Below, piece by piece: positions 27,701 through 37,304 of a stretch of DNA of 64,000 nucleotides. Made by a program: the position numbers and the translations under genes. The stretch covers positions 3,658,001-3,722,000 of the forward strand of contig JAPFFF010000007.1 in assembly GCA_039105265.1 (NCBI GenBank), read 5' to 3'. Origin of the DNA: Tritrichomonas musculus. Its lineage: Eukaryota > Parabasalia > Tritrichomonadida > Tritrichomonadidae. The notes under the pieces were generated by a model. That model was not told where the DNA came from, searched no databases, and saw only the letters and a list, made by a program, of their open reading frames with translations. Each line of letters starts with the position of its first letter. Within the stretch, counting starts at the first letter, position 1.

Positions 27701-30520
27701 TGTACCACAAAGCACTTCTCATTAAGAGATTCAACTGAGTTCATCATCAAGTGGATTGAGTGGTTGTTTGAACAATCCCAGAAAGTGTATCACGATAAGG
27801 TTCAATATATGAAATCCTTCATCAATCAACCAGTTGACAATCTCAAAACCATTGATCGCAACCTGAATGTGATAACCGTATTTGGATTCAACTCGAGTAG
27901 ATTCGATAGCAACCTATTCAAGGAGTATCTCAACTACAGTTCAGCGGGAACTACACTCTGGAGTGTTGAGCCCAACAGTATCATTGGTACCACATCCTCA
28001 TTGAAGCAGTTCATATTGAAGTCACCCAAATACGATACCAAGTTGCGATTCATCGACGCACAATCATTCGTCGCTGGAGGTACATTACGGCAATTCGGGG
28101 TAGACTTCGGCGGGATCGAGAATAGCTCGAAGGGTGTGTTCCCATATGAAGCCATCAACACTGAGAACTACAATGAGGTCCTCTCAAAAGCAGAGCCATT
28201 TGAGTATGAAGCGTTCTACAGCTATCTCAACCAGAAGAACCCATTGACACCAGATGATTACAAACTATATCTCGAGGATGCCAAAAACTATGAAACCCGA
28301 TGGGACTACCTACTTGCATACAATGATAATGATGTCGAGATGATGATCAAACCCATTGACAACCTGATTGCACTCAATGCTCAGTACAACGTGGACCTCA
28401 TCTCAAACCTATCGCTAAGCAAGAATGCATCCTGTATCAAGTATGCACTCGCATATAAGGAATTTGAGGAAGAATTCCATTCTCCAAATGCTGAATACTC
28501 TATACAGAATCCCATTAACGAATTCAAACCAAATCTCAAGTGGTGGCGATTCAAATGCGAGAACTACTATAACCAGGATGTCAAATATAATCAATCTCAT
28601 AAGGACAAACCCAGGAACCTCGATAAATGTGTTTGTGAGGAGCAATTCGATAAGTTCATGGAGATGTACAACAATCCAGATACAGGCAAGTGTCATCTTT
28701 GTGGTGAGCACTTCACATGGACCAATAAGCCCACTCTCGATAGAATCAATAATGATATCGGCCATGAACTCAGCAACTGTAAACTCGCTTGTGCGGAATG
28801 CAACAGACTTCGCAGCCGTGATGACCCCAATATAACCAAACTCCGAATTCAGCTGAAGAAGTACTGCAAGATGATGCATCTCCCAACCCTCATCAACGAT
28901 GAACAGGAGTATTACAGCTTACGGAACAACATCACTGGTGGCCTATCCAATGTCATGCACCGTGTCAACATCAAGGGTCATACCAAAATAAACCGCTTTA
29001 GATACAACGCCGTTGATCACAAGGTAATCTCATATGATACTCCACACACGATGACTCATATTGTTGGAGTCGATTTCAACAGCTTATACCCATCTGCATT
29101 CAGTTCAACCAAACATGATGCCAACCCATATCACGGGGGAGTCATGTATATGCCAGGATCCATGATAGAGCGATTCGAGGTGTACAAGGATGGTACCAAA
29201 AATATGAAGACCTACAACACATGTATGGGTATCATCAACAACAGCCAGAAGTACCAAGAACACCCCGATTTCCTATTCAAAGCGGAGGTCATGTTGAAAT
29301 GCCCAATATCCAAAATCAACTACTTCATCAATTTCCCACCTGTATTTCGCAATTTCGATATCACCAATGATGAGGCCACAATTGGCCCATATATGCACGA
29401 CTACATGACTCGCAATAAGCTCCCATCTGTTGACAAAACTGAACGGAAGCTGACCATGAGTGTTGATACAATGGGCACCTATCAGACATTCTCGAACTAC
29501 TACCTCTGGTTCCTCCTCGACCATGGACTTGTCATCGAGGATATCAAGAGTCTCACCACATACGAGGCTCATCGCGGATTCAACCCATTCGTTAGCGAGT
29601 TCATGAAACGCCGTCAGGATATCATATCAGGAGCTGCTGGGGGGAATGACGCTGAAAGCGACTTGAGTGTGTCGAATGAGAAGTTCTACAAGATCAGCAT
29701 GAATGGCTCATATGGGTACGATGGGATGAACACCGAGAAGTTCTCCAAAATCAAGATATGCTCACGCGATAAGACCTTCCAGAATATCATCTACGACAAC
29801 TATGTCAGTGGCACCAAATTGAGTGATGACAACTATCTACTCCAGATGAACCCAAAGAGCTTCAAATGCACGACATGCCTTCAGGAATCATTCTGGACTC
29901 TAGATAATGCCAAATTCTGGTATCTCACATTCATATACGAGTTCATGTACAAGTGCCTTGATGTGGAGCGATTCCATTTCATAGAGGGGGACACTGATAG
30001 TGCGTATTTTGCGGTTGCTGGTGATGACACCAAGGGGTCTGATCAAGAGTTCAAATACATCATCAAGAATAGGGCATTCTATGATGAGAACATATATAAG
30101 TTCATGCCGAACCCCAATATAAACACAATCGCTGATGAGAAGAAAATACTGGGTCTCTGCATTGAGAAATATGGTGAGAATATGATTGCGTTAGCCCCCA
30201 AGTGCTACACCATATTTAATAGTGGAGCTGTAACCAAGGCACTCAAACTCAAGGGGGTCTCCCTCAAGAAAAACCGTATTACAAGTGATGATTACAAGGA
30301 CATCATCGACAATGGTGGTGTGAAGGTTGGCAAAAATATCAATCTGCAATTGACTCGCAATACCAAAATCCAGAGCAAAATCAGTGAGATGACGATGTCC
30401 AAGATCACGGTAAACAAGAATGCTCTCACCGGGACACACACCAAAATGATTGTCCTCGAGAACCAATCCTGTGCACCATTCATCCATGGGCTCACATCAG
30501 GGGACTATATTATGCTCTAA
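24773..30520 (+). CDS. PolB: Protein-primed family B DNA polymerase (1915 aa) with embedded HNH domain
   Basis: Longer than the E2 enzyme because the N terminus is expanded: the first 80-residue domain (KTVKNYINIVNNEFGGNIPT ... HFDTFFGQLRAE) is duplicated near residue 200. A Glu/Arg-rich coil (ERAEQERLEQERIERERAER) separates and follows the copies, and the DNDYFNKFNRADYK unit occurs three times. Then OTU-like DNLCWYRFLAACL (about 730), zinc knuckle (about 868-893), ExoI DFET (939), ExoII (1038), ExoIII (1182), HNH insert (about 1290-1360), PolA DFNSLYPSAF (1431), PolB KISMNGSYGYDG (1640), PolC EGDTDSAYFA (1739). All motifs intact. Replicates the element by protein priming; product probably active. 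Confidence 0.94.
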   Translation: MSNITNGHFGKIPTKTVKNYINIVNNEFGGNIPTNLTYVAQLSKLSRFLNEKSFVDRIGFDTRSALQESHFDTFFGQLRAEQEDEQLRAETEQRLRKLEDDRLEQERLKQEQELAEKERKRLERDRLKQERLAKEAEEQERKRLERDRLKQERLEQELAEKERKRLERDRLKQERERKRIAEERERELNRKITNGNFDKRYIPTETVKNYINIVNNEFGGNIPLTDKYIVQLTKLSGFLNENSFITRTGFNPDGILEESHFDTFFGQLRDERAEQERLEQERIERERAERELLEQERAEQERLERKRAKRHAKKARKRERAEQERLEQERIERERAERLADDNDYFNKFNRADYKVDNPIDAFQHKNTRDKFKQKLVRERNEHERAERLAADNDYFNKFDRTDYKVDDPIDAFHRMNTRDKFKQKLVRERIERERAERLAADNDYFSKFNRDDYKINDPIDAFHRMNTQDEFQQQLDDERKVYSYFDKYYPEYLNRAEIQDILKNRSKVIKLAHIIDGSTNIDGIPKDPENNEIFEYLGEFGHDFKSKHTGFLMVNEPEDYDRAVEAWNKYNKYADNDYNEREDIDTYEPIYIYYFNSISTLNSIYDGLQQVYKREVKPFKIYFQLSGVFETSSAENDTFQYTAREINWNNYKSAIPIVVRDEQSLDIVKYYIESVLHSYETSTSSTKLILVGTVSFTVSRMVKVSGPIKDLPKEIKNNKFIITDNADDNLCWYRFLAACLDDHLVKPKSGCKPKSGCKTKHRTQAARKLLCEDHNIVYSTKPSQAAIDLLNNYPGTSIESMKASAEKHHLNIDIYEYLQDRKVYNLQDQWKYNSDNSFRKSALLFTQNRIIHIMYIKDAEKLTNIHICPKCGSYAHYGHHNMKRFENHVDNCTGVFRKQFIPNREPLPYCPHILSNPVYEYCLAYGLEWKPNIYYITYDFETVEQPVNASIGSSTSINSRLIPLSVSSCVKSQSGCTTKHFSLRDSTEFIIKWIEWLFEQSQKVYHDKVQYMKSFINQPVDNLKTIDRNLNVITVFGFNSSRFDSNLFKEYLNYSSAGTTLWSVEPNSIIGTTSSLKQFILKSPKYDTKLRFIDAQSFVAGGTLRQFGVDFGGIENSSKGVFPYEAINTENYNEVLSKAEPFEYEAFYSYLNQKNPLTPDDYKLYLEDAKNYETRWDYLLAYNDNDVEMMIKPIDNLIALNAQYNVDLISNLSLSKNASCIKYALAYKEFEEEFHSPNAEYSIQNPINEFKPNLKWWRFKCENYYNQDVKYNQSHKDKPRNLDKCVCEEQFDKFMEMYNNPDTGKCHLCGEHFTWTNKPTLDRINNDIGHELSNCKLACAECNRLRSRDDPNITKLRIQLKKYCKMMHLPTLINDEQEYYSLRNNITGGLSNVMHRVNIKGHTKINRFRYNAVDHKVISYDTPHTMTHIVGVDFNSLYPSAFSSTKHDANPYHGGVMYMPGSMIERFEVYKDGTKNMKTYNTCMGIINNSQKYQEHPDFLFKAEVMLKCPISKINYFINFPPVFRNFDITNDEATIGPYMHDYMTRNKLPSVDKTERKLTMSVDTMGTYQTFSNYYLWFLLDHGLVIEDIKSLTTYEAHRGFNPFVSEFMKRRQDIISGAAGGNDAESDLSVSNEKFYKISMNGSYGYDGMNTEKFSKIKICSRDKTFQNIIYDNYVSGTKLSDDNYLLQMNPKSFKCTTCLQESFWTLDNAKFWYLTFIYEFMYKCLDVERFHFIEGDTDSAYFAVAGDDTKGSDQEFKYIIKNRAFYDENIYKFMPNPNINTIADEKKILGLCIEKYGENMIALAPKCYTIFNSGAVTKALKLKGVSLKKNRITSDDYKDIIDNGGVKVGKNINLQLTRNTKIQSKISEMTMSKITVNKNALTGTHTKMIVLENQSCAPFIHGLTSGDYIML

Positions 30521-30553
30521 ATTTGGGTGACAGCAAAATTGCTGCGACCTACA
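30521..30553. terminator. Hairpin between convergent PolB and fibre genes, E5
   Basis: 33 bp with CAGCAAAATTGCTG (30531-30544). Same spacing and word as 12640-12672. Confidence 0.45.
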
Positions 30554-33016
30554 TTAGGCCTTAAACACAGCTAATGTGGATCCGTTGATGATACCAGTTA
30601 TGATACCCACTGTCATACGATTTATTTTTGAGGTTATCGCGGTCTCACCAGTGAGTATCTTCAGTTTATTATCAGCGTTATCAATGAATACCTCATCCCC
30701 AATGGAATAGCATGAGGAGTCCTCAACCTTAACCATGTAATCCCCATGAGTGGCGAATGTGATACAACCATTGGCTTCATCGATTCTGACGCATATACCA
30801 ACATACTCCTTCCAGGTACCAGTGGTCTTCACACTACATATGCAATCAGTGGTGTCAGCTTCAGTGCTAGGTACCCATTTCGAGTCCTCACGATGATACA
30901 CCTTACCGGTCATATATACTGGAGCTCCAATGACGAAATCGGTGATGGTGTTAACCGATGACTCGATTGGAGAGTAGTGGGTGATGGTTGTACTGGCGAT
31001 TGCGTGAAGTTCATCAACATATGACTTCAATGCATATTTCCCATCAACATATTTCACCGAAGTAATCATATCATCGCTCACAGGTTGGTTGCTGATTAAT
31101 GTGATAGACGCATCATATATATTGGTCAGTGTATCATCCGTGGCTCTCAATGAGACGACACGTGTACCTACACGAATATCTATTGATTCTTCCCCGGTTG
31201 ATTCACCCCCAGAGGGGTTGAGAGCTGTCGCATCACCCCCGGTTGATTTGTATATGAGATTTGCACCATTTCGTCCAGAATACGTATATTCGGCTTCTTC
31301 ATATGATGCATCTTCGGCATTTCGTTTGAACTTCACGATAATATTTTTGGTTGTTAATACCCTTCTGATATATTCATCTGGGATTACACAACCACTATCA
31401 TTCTGCGCACATTGAATTGTGAATCGTTCTGGACTTTCATCAACAACATTCGAGTCTTTGATAAATGGTGATTCGATTTGTGCTCTAATGAAATTATATG
31501 CTATAGGATTATTATTTCTATGTGCTGCAATATACGATACATATACAATTTGTCCATCATCATGACGCCATATTATTCTATCAATGCGTTTGCCATTGCT
31601 ATCATACCCGTCCATGCTGTCAAATGTGCTAGTAGAACCATTTGGTTTAAATACTACATCAATATGCATTATATCATCATCTTGATTATCACCCCAATTA
31701 ACATCAAATACCAAATGAACTCCAGCATTGGGTAGCTTAGGGGTAATATATGCACCCTCAGATAATTTTGCTGGATATTCAATATTCAATTCAGTGCCAT
31801 ATAGTGCGGTACTCAGTGCAGATTCATTAACCAAATCTGTGGGGATCTCAGGGATATCCGTTTTCAATGCATACTCACCTAAGTTCGCAAGCTTCGCATA
31901 CTTCCCATCAGCCACATCCTTGGTCTCATACTTATCTAATTCATATGCGAGCTCATCTTCATCGACGAACTTCTCATCAGCCTGGGCACTAGTATAATAT
32001 GGTGTCAAGTCAACTGGTTCTGGGATATCCGCTTTGAGAGCATAAGTGTTCGACACATATCTCGCCGAATAAGCGTTTTTGTCGGTTGGTTCGACAGTTT
32101 TGGTTATTGAACATGACAGTATTTCCGGTGTATCACCAGTTCCTGGATTGATTAATTCATGGGAGTTATACAGAATCCATAGACCAGAACTACTTCCGTC
32201 GATACGCAGTATCTGAGAGGGTAGATTATCATCATCGTCATTGTACGAATAGTCTGCGTGAACATAATGGGCCGTATAGTAACTGTCTGATGAGACAATA
32301 TCCAACCCATATTGCTCAATCAGTTCATGATATGTGTCGTAGTCCAAATCAGGGATTGTATTATTGACGATTGTGAATTGAATAGTTGTTTGACCCTCAA
32401 TAATCTCTGGGATATCGCCTTTCACTTGATCAATAGCATGGGTCATATCTGTTGTCAAAGCATATGGTTCCAACGCAGTACTCAATGCAGATCCATTAAC
32501 CAAATCTGTGGGTATCTCAGGGAGGTCCTGGGTCTTCACGTACTCACTTAAGTTCGCAAGCTTCGCATATGGTTCCAAAGCAGTACTCAATGAATCACTC
32601 GTAACGATGTTCTCAGGGACCTCAGGTATTTCAGTAGATAGCGCACAGTTTTTGGCGATGTAATCACGTAATTCCCCAATGGCACCATCCACATCTTCAC
32701 TACTGGCATACGATTGCAAGTCCTTAGATAGCGCATACTTCAGCAGCTCCGTATTGAAATCCTCGGTTTTCACATAGTCGAATAGCTGGGTTTGCAAAGC
32801 ATATGACTCAAGGTCCTTGGCTAATGCATATTTTTCGAGATGCTCACCAACTGTACTCGTAATGAGTTCCTTGATTTGCTCCTGGTTGGGACCAGTTATA
32901 TTTGAGCCATTGGACCCATTATGGCACATACATGCATACTTTTTGATGTACTCTATTAGTAACTCGTCAATAGTGGCTGCTTTTATTGAAAATCCACTCT
33001 GTTCTATACTAAACAT
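30554..33016 (-). CDS. Fibre-like repeat protein (820 aa), E5
   Basis: N-terminal 150 and C-terminal 150 residues nearly match the E2 protein (9763); the middle is different. Middle modules include TIQFTIVNNTIPDLDYDTYH, LNIEYPAKLSEGAYITPKLP and a Ser/Gly-rich NPSGGESTGEES segment, set between YAL..DIP turns. The C-terminal cap (DFVIGAPVYMTGKVYHREDS ... INGSTLAVFKA) is beta-rich. Likely surface fibre with exchangeable receptor-facing modules (inference). Start 18 bp from the divergent DLNGD gene. Confidence 0.75.
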   Translation of the reverse strand: MFSIEQSGFSIKAATIDELLIEYIKKYACMCHNGSNGSNITGPNQEQIKELITSTVGEHLEKYALAKDLESYALQTQLFDYVKTEDFNTELLKYALSKDLQSYASSEDVDGAIGELRDYIAKNCALSTEIPEVPENIVTSDSLSTALEPYAKLANLSEYVKTQDLPEIPTDLVNGSALSTALEPYALTTDMTHAIDQVKGDIPEIIEGQTTIQFTIVNNTIPDLDYDTYHELIEQYGLDIVSSDSYYTAHYVHADYSYNDDDDNLPSQILRIDGSSSGLWILYNSHELINPGTGDTPEILSCSITKTVEPTDKNAYSARYVSNTYALKADIPEPVDLTPYYTSAQADEKFVDEDELAYELDKYETKDVADGKYAKLANLGEYALKTDIPEIPTDLVNESALSTALYGTELNIEYPAKLSEGAYITPKLPNAGVHLVFDVNWGDNQDDDIMHIDVVFKPNGSTSTFDSMDGYDSNGKRIDRIIWRHDDGQIVYVSYIAAHRNNNPIAYNFIRAQIESPFIKDSNVVDESPERFTIQCAQNDSGCVIPDEYIRRVLTTKNIIVKFKRNAEDASYEEAEYTYSGRNGANLIYKSTGGDATALNPSGGESTGEESIDIRVGTRVVSLRATDDTLTNIYDASITLISNQPVSDDMITSVKYVDGKYALKSYVDELHAIASTTITHYSPIESSVNTITDFVIGAPVYMTGKVYHREDSKWVPSTEADTTDCICSVKTTGTWKEYVGICVRIDEANGCITFATHGDYMVKVEDSSCYSIGDEVFIDNADNKLKILTGETAITSKINRMTVGIITGIINGSTLAVFKA

Positions 33017-33034
33017 TTACTATAAAATAAAGTT
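33017..33034. promoter_or_regulatory. 18-bp divergent start region, E5
   Basis: TTACTATAAAATAAAGTT between the two ATGs. Compare 853-874 and 9745-9762. Confidence 0.5.
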
Positions 33035-35809
33035 ATGATTACCGTAATTAATAGTGGAGTCAAGGACCCCACATACCGAGAGATTCTTAGGTGTATGGTA
33101 CAAAAATGCAAAATACCAAATGCAATCGTCTATAATATAATAGCCGCCATCAATAGGCCAGATTTGTACACGGATGAGGTATCGCATAAGCTTGAAGATA
33201 TGAAAAATGCATGGGAAAGCACCAACATAAATGACCCAGATCAGTTTGCGAAATTGTATGTTAATTTACTTGTATATACAGCATTCTTCGAAGATCTGGA
33301 GCGACATTTGAAACCCCCAGGAGATCCAAGCGAAGTCCCAAGCGAAGTCCCAAGCGAGGAACTCCAACAGGATATCCCCGAATTTGAGGAACCTATTGAG
33401 CTAGAATTTGAGGAGGAGGAGGAAGAAGGTGATATGAGTCCATTCCAAATACTCACACCCAATCGAATAGCTCGAATTAGTGTTGATATGGATGCACTTA
33501 AGACTCAAGATATACTCCCCGAACAAATCCTTAATGTATTACCCAAATACTATCGCATTGCTGATGACCCCGATAAATATGCACCCCGCAAACTAAACCA
33601 AATTGAGATTCGAGAGGTACGAGATATGGTTGATAATATCATACGTAACTTGGATTCAATCGAGAAAAAGCAAGCCGATATCATAAGGTCTCCAAAAACC
33701 AATAAAGAGGTATCTAGTATACGGAAATGCATTACAACTGTTAAAACCTATGAAGATATCGAAGCTGAAATCAATAAGGAATTCTTACAATCCCTGACCA
33801 ATTTGCCAGGTGAGAGTAATATGGATAGACTTATGACTACATTCAACAAAACACTCAAACATGATTTGCAAGCACTTCGCAATTTCGGTGTTTTGGGTGA
33901 GGACTCATATGATGGACTTACGGAATGCTATAATAGGGCTATCCATCCACAGTCTAGTGATGACCTTAAAACAAAAGATTTGGTAGCCTCATTACATGAA
34001 TATATTTCTAGAGGTCAATATGAAGATACCCGTGATATATTAGATAAGCTCAATCTAGTAAATAAGCTTAATAGCAAATCGCATAAATCGAAACCCTCAG
34101 GAGATCCAAGCGAAGTTCCTAGCGAAGTTCCTAGCGAAGTTCCTAGCGAAGTTCCTAGCGAGATTCCATTAGGGGATATCCCTGGATCGGTACCCAAAGC
34201 GACATCCCAATTGATGACAAATATATCCCCTGAAATCGAGTATACAAATAATAACATTTTTTCTTCACCTAAAGAAACTATGGAAGTCCCCAACGCTAAT
34301 GATAACGATGCACCAGCAGCTGAAGATGTTAGTGATGATGATCTATTTGATATTGATTTGAATGATGTACAAGTAGACAAAAAATTTAAATATGCACGTA
34401 CACCAGCTCGACAAAAATCTGGTAAGTCAAGAACACATGATTATGAAAAGCTCACCATTGCACCAGAATCAGTCTTAAAGCCTGCAAAAATCACTGATAC
34501 TAGCCAGTTTGCTCCTTATGATGTCTCGGCTCGTATTCAGAGATCCGGCAGAGGAACTCGTGGTGATTTGAATTATGGTGTCATAACAGACCGTATAAGT
34601 GATAGGTATGGTTCAGTATCATTAACAGGTAATTCAGCTGAACGCAGACAGAATTTCCTCGATATCATCATTAATGGGAACTACAGAGTTAAGTATATTC
34701 CAAATGCTGCTTCACGTGACACAGCACAGGAATATTGCAGAAACCATTTGGATAAAGATGGAACTCCCAAATATAGATTATTAGGCACGAACGCACGAGA
34801 CCCATTAAATAATAAAATCACCGACCTCAATGGAGACCAGGTTGATGATATTGTCCTAGTAGATAAACGAGGTGTTCCTGCAATTGTTAATGGTTATAAG
34901 CTTGTTCTCGCATCACCATACAAGAAAGTGTGGAAAACAACCCATGCGACAAAGAAGGCTAGACTTGATGAACCATTTAATGAATGGCTTGCTAAACAAT
35001 TTAATAAATCAATCAATAATGTTGATTGGAAAGAAGGCAAATATGTACTTACAGAAACTGATAATATGCAAAGACTAACGGCCGCATATGGTAAAAAGGG
35101 CTTACCAAAGCCACGTATCAGTAAGCGACTCACACCTAATGGATATTGGGCTTCTGCATTCTCACATGTATGGAAGTTGTTTTGGAATAGCCAGACTTAT
35201 TCTAATCCTGTTCTTCAGGATCTCAAGAAGGCTACCAATTATCTTACTGTTGCTAATACCATATTCATATACTATTTCGACCAACCAATGAAGTATTCTG
35301 TTGAACAATCACAAGAATTTGGTGGAAAATTCCTTACATATGCACGATGGGCTGCATGGCGTCGTGTAAATAAGGATAAATATAATGCAAGTTTGGGTCC
35401 TGCTGTTGTAAAGTTCGTAAATACGGTTATTGGCTCAGCTGTTAATCTAGAAACTGGAGACTTAACTGAAGAGGCAGCTAACGGTAGCAAATGGCATCCA
35501 AAACTCCAACAATTAATCAAGTTTATAGAAACAATTATATTTGATTGGGGATTTGGTATGTCAATACGAGAGGGAATGACTAGGAATATGAATCAACCAG
35601 CACCATTTGACGATATCGTTAATGATATATATGCTGGTCAATTACAGGAAATCAAGAAGGACTGGGCCCAAATGGTTGCAATCAATATTCAAGAAGTCAT
35701 ATATCAACCAAAGAGTGATTATCTGAAGTACAAGGCAGAAGCTGAAGCAGACAAAAATAGACGTCGTGGTGAAGCCAACATTCTGGTTAAAGCAAAGGGT
35801 GTTTATTAA
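33035..35809 (+). CDS. Large DLNGD-domain protein (924 aa), E5
   Basis: One copy of an 85-residue helical unit at the N terminus (TYREILRCMVQKCKI ... YNIIAAINRPDLYTDEVSHK ... NAWES). Then PSEVPSEVPSEE repeats, an acidic run (EFEEEEEEG), a helical middle, a second PSEVPSEVPSEVPSEI run near 360, and the conserved C-terminal block from about 545: NFLDIIINGNYRVKYIP, DLNGDQVDDIVLVD, VNGYKLVLASPYKKVWK, SKRLTPNGYWASAFSHVWK. Probably a virion or capsid-assembly protein (inference); compare the entries at 875 and 50331. Confidence 0.8.
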   Translation: MITVINSGVKDPTYREILRCMVQKCKIPNAIVYNIIAAINRPDLYTDEVSHKLEDMKNAWESTNINDPDQFAKLYVNLLVYTAFFEDLERHLKPPGDPSEVPSEVPSEELQQDIPEFEEPIELEFEEEEEEGDMSPFQILTPNRIARISVDMDALKTQDILPEQILNVLPKYYRIADDPDKYAPRKLNQIEIREVRDMVDNIIRNLDSIEKKQADIIRSPKTNKEVSSIRKCITTVKTYEDIEAEINKEFLQSLTNLPGESNMDRLMTTFNKTLKHDLQALRNFGVLGEDSYDGLTECYNRAIHPQSSDDLKTKDLVASLHEYISRGQYEDTRDILDKLNLVNKLNSKSHKSKPSGDPSEVPSEVPSEVPSEVPSEIPLGDIPGSVPKATSQLMTNISPEIEYTNNNIFSSPKETMEVPNANDNDAPAAEDVSDDDLFDIDLNDVQVDKKFKYARTPARQKSGKSRTHDYEKLTIAPESVLKPAKITDTSQFAPYDVSARIQRSGRGTRGDLNYGVITDRISDRYGSVSLTGNSAERRQNFLDIIINGNYRVKYIPNAASRDTAQEYCRNHLDKDGTPKYRLLGTNARDPLNNKITDLNGDQVDDIVLVDKRGVPAIVNGYKLVLASPYKKVWKTTHATKKARLDEPFNEWLAKQFNKSINNVDWKEGKYVLTETDNMQRLTAAYGKKGLPKPRISKRLTPNGYWASAFSHVWKLFWNSQTYSNPVLQDLKKATNYLTVANTIFIYYFDQPMKYSVEQSQEFGGKFLTYARWAAWRRVNKDKYNASLGPAVVKFVNTVIGSAVNLETGDLTEEAANGSKWHPKLQQLIKFIETIIFDWGFGMSIREGMTRNMNQPAPFDDIVNDIYAGQLQEIKKDWAQMVAINIQEVIYQPKSDYLKYKAEAEADKNRRRGEANILVKAKGVY

Positions 35810-35816
35810 TAGACAA

Positions 35817-37280
35817 TTACTCCTTATGATATTTTCTTTGATAAAACCTATTGTTAGCCATTATTTTTGCCGTTTCATCCTGTTGTTGGTCAGTCGATTT
35901 AATGACTTCCATTGGTTCGTATATGAATGTGGGATCATCAATATTCCCATTGGTTTTTGGAGTACCTTCTATATAAAATGATTTACCAAAGCTTACCAGT
36001 CTATCGCGATTACCATCTGTGGATTGACGTGATGGTGATTTAGGATGACTGTTTGTGGCTCGCTTAGCATGTTGCTTGAGAGCTGGCAGTGATTTTGTAT
36101 AAACATCGTACTCTTGTACGGAACCATTCTTCTTAACCATTCGAATTGGTACGGTTTGTGGTATGGTAGGTTCCAGTTTGCCAGGTTGAGCATATGTGTT
36201 TGGATCAAATATTTTTTCATTGAAATTCTGCTTATTATTACTTCGGGGTCGAGCTTCGGGTATCACTGATTCTGTAAACTCAATACCATCACTGCTCTCA
36301 GCAATGCTCTCATCAATGCTCTCATCATCATCACTAGAGATGGATACAATCGTATTGGTGGAGTCACGCTTGGGGGAGGCATTACGGGATGGTGTTTTAG
36401 AACTGTCGCGCTTAGGGGATTTACGACCCAATGATGGTGTTGTGATTGTAGACATATCAAACCTAATCGGTGGTGATTTATATGTTGATGCATCAACTCG
36501 CATTGGAGGTGGGGGTACAAATTGGGGTGCATTTGGAGGAGGTGGGATTACCCCTGTTGGTATTGGAGGTGCATATGGAGGGACATTTGGAGGTGCATAT
36601 GGAGGGACATTTGGAGGAACTGGAGGAACTGGAGGTGGTTTCACAAATGGAGGTTGCATTGGTGGTGGTGGGATTACCCCTGTTGGTTGCATTGGACGTT
36701 GTGGTGGGATTACCCCTGTTGGTTGCATTGGACGTTGTGGTGGGATTACCCCTGTTGGTTGCATTGGGGGTGCTGCAAAGTATTTATTGTATTTGTCATT
36801 TTGGCGTTTGGGGTCTGGAGTTGGAGGCAGATGTTTGATCACAATATCAGGAATATATTCCTTGTGATGGAGTATTGGTATATTAAATCTCTCATTATCA
36901 TAAACACCTGAACGTACAATAACATTTTTACGGACTGCACTGTCAAATTCATCATATGGGGCAGCAATAAATACATTATTTGGCAGCTGCATAAAATTTT
37001 TGTTCTCTCGAAGAAAATATACAAACCGTATACCATTTGATGTTTCAGCTTCATCCCAAATAATACTGGGTTCTCTCTCATAATTCCTTAGGAAGAATAG
37101 GAAGCCATGCAATTTGGGTTCAAGTGAACCTCCACGCATAGAGCTTACGATTTTGGGTAGACCTATATCTTTAACGAATATATACTTATTGTCATTTGTA
37201 TGGCTAGCATATACCCCATTTATATATTTATTTTCAATGCTTTTATATTGACCTGGATATAGGTATATTTTTCCATTCAT
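35817..37280 (-). CDS. Proline-rich protein (487 aa), E5
   Basis: MNGKIYLYPGQYKSIENKYI begins a beta-rich 150-residue domain. It is followed by a proline region with repeats PMQPTGVIPPQRPMQPTGVI and PPNVPPYAPPNVPPYAPP, then a Ser/Asp-rich segment (SRNASPKRDS, SSDDDESIDESIAESSD) and a basic C-terminal part. Ends RFYQRKYHKE. Same slot as 3487 and 19307. The shared PGQYxxxxN near the start links it to the E3 gene. Function unknown; the Pro-rich rod suggests a structural or scaffold role. Confidence 0.7.
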   Translation of the reverse strand: MNGKIYLYPGQYKSIENKYINGVYASHTNDNKYIFVKDIGLPKIVSSMRGGSLEPKLHGFLFFLRNYEREPSIIWDEAETSNGIRFVYFLRENKNFMQLPNNVFIAAPYDEFDSAVRKNVIVRSGVYDNERFNIPILHHKEYIPDIVIKHLPPTPDPKRQNDKYNKYFAAPPMQPTGVIPPQRPMQPTGVIPPQRPMQPTGVIPPPPMQPPFVKPPPVPPVPPNVPPYAPPNVPPYAPPIPTGVIPPPPNAPQFVPPPPMRVDASTYKSPPIRFDMSTITTPSLGRKSPKRDSSKTPSRNASPKRDSTNTIVSISSDDDESIDESIAESSDGIEFTESVIPEARPRSNNKQNFNEKIFDPNTYAQPGKLEPTIPQTVPIRMVKKNGSVQEYDVYTKSLPALKQHAKRATNSHPKSPSRQSTDGNRDRLVSFGKSFYIEGTPKTNGNIDDPTFIYEPMEVIKSTDQQQDETAKIMANNRFYQRKYHKE

Positions 37281-37304
37281 TTACCCAAAAATAAACTGCC
37301 GAAG

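Noticed and set aside
28580-28860. Intein or group I/II intron carrying the HNH in PolB
   Set aside because: The frame is continuous, no splice-junction residues (Cys/Ser start, His-Asn end) bracket it, and the segment is present in both full PolBs at the same place.
36196-36911. Gly/Trp-rich plus-strand frames opposite the 487-residue gene
   Set aside because: Complement of the proline repeats; no leader motif and no homologue opposite the E1 or E3 genes.
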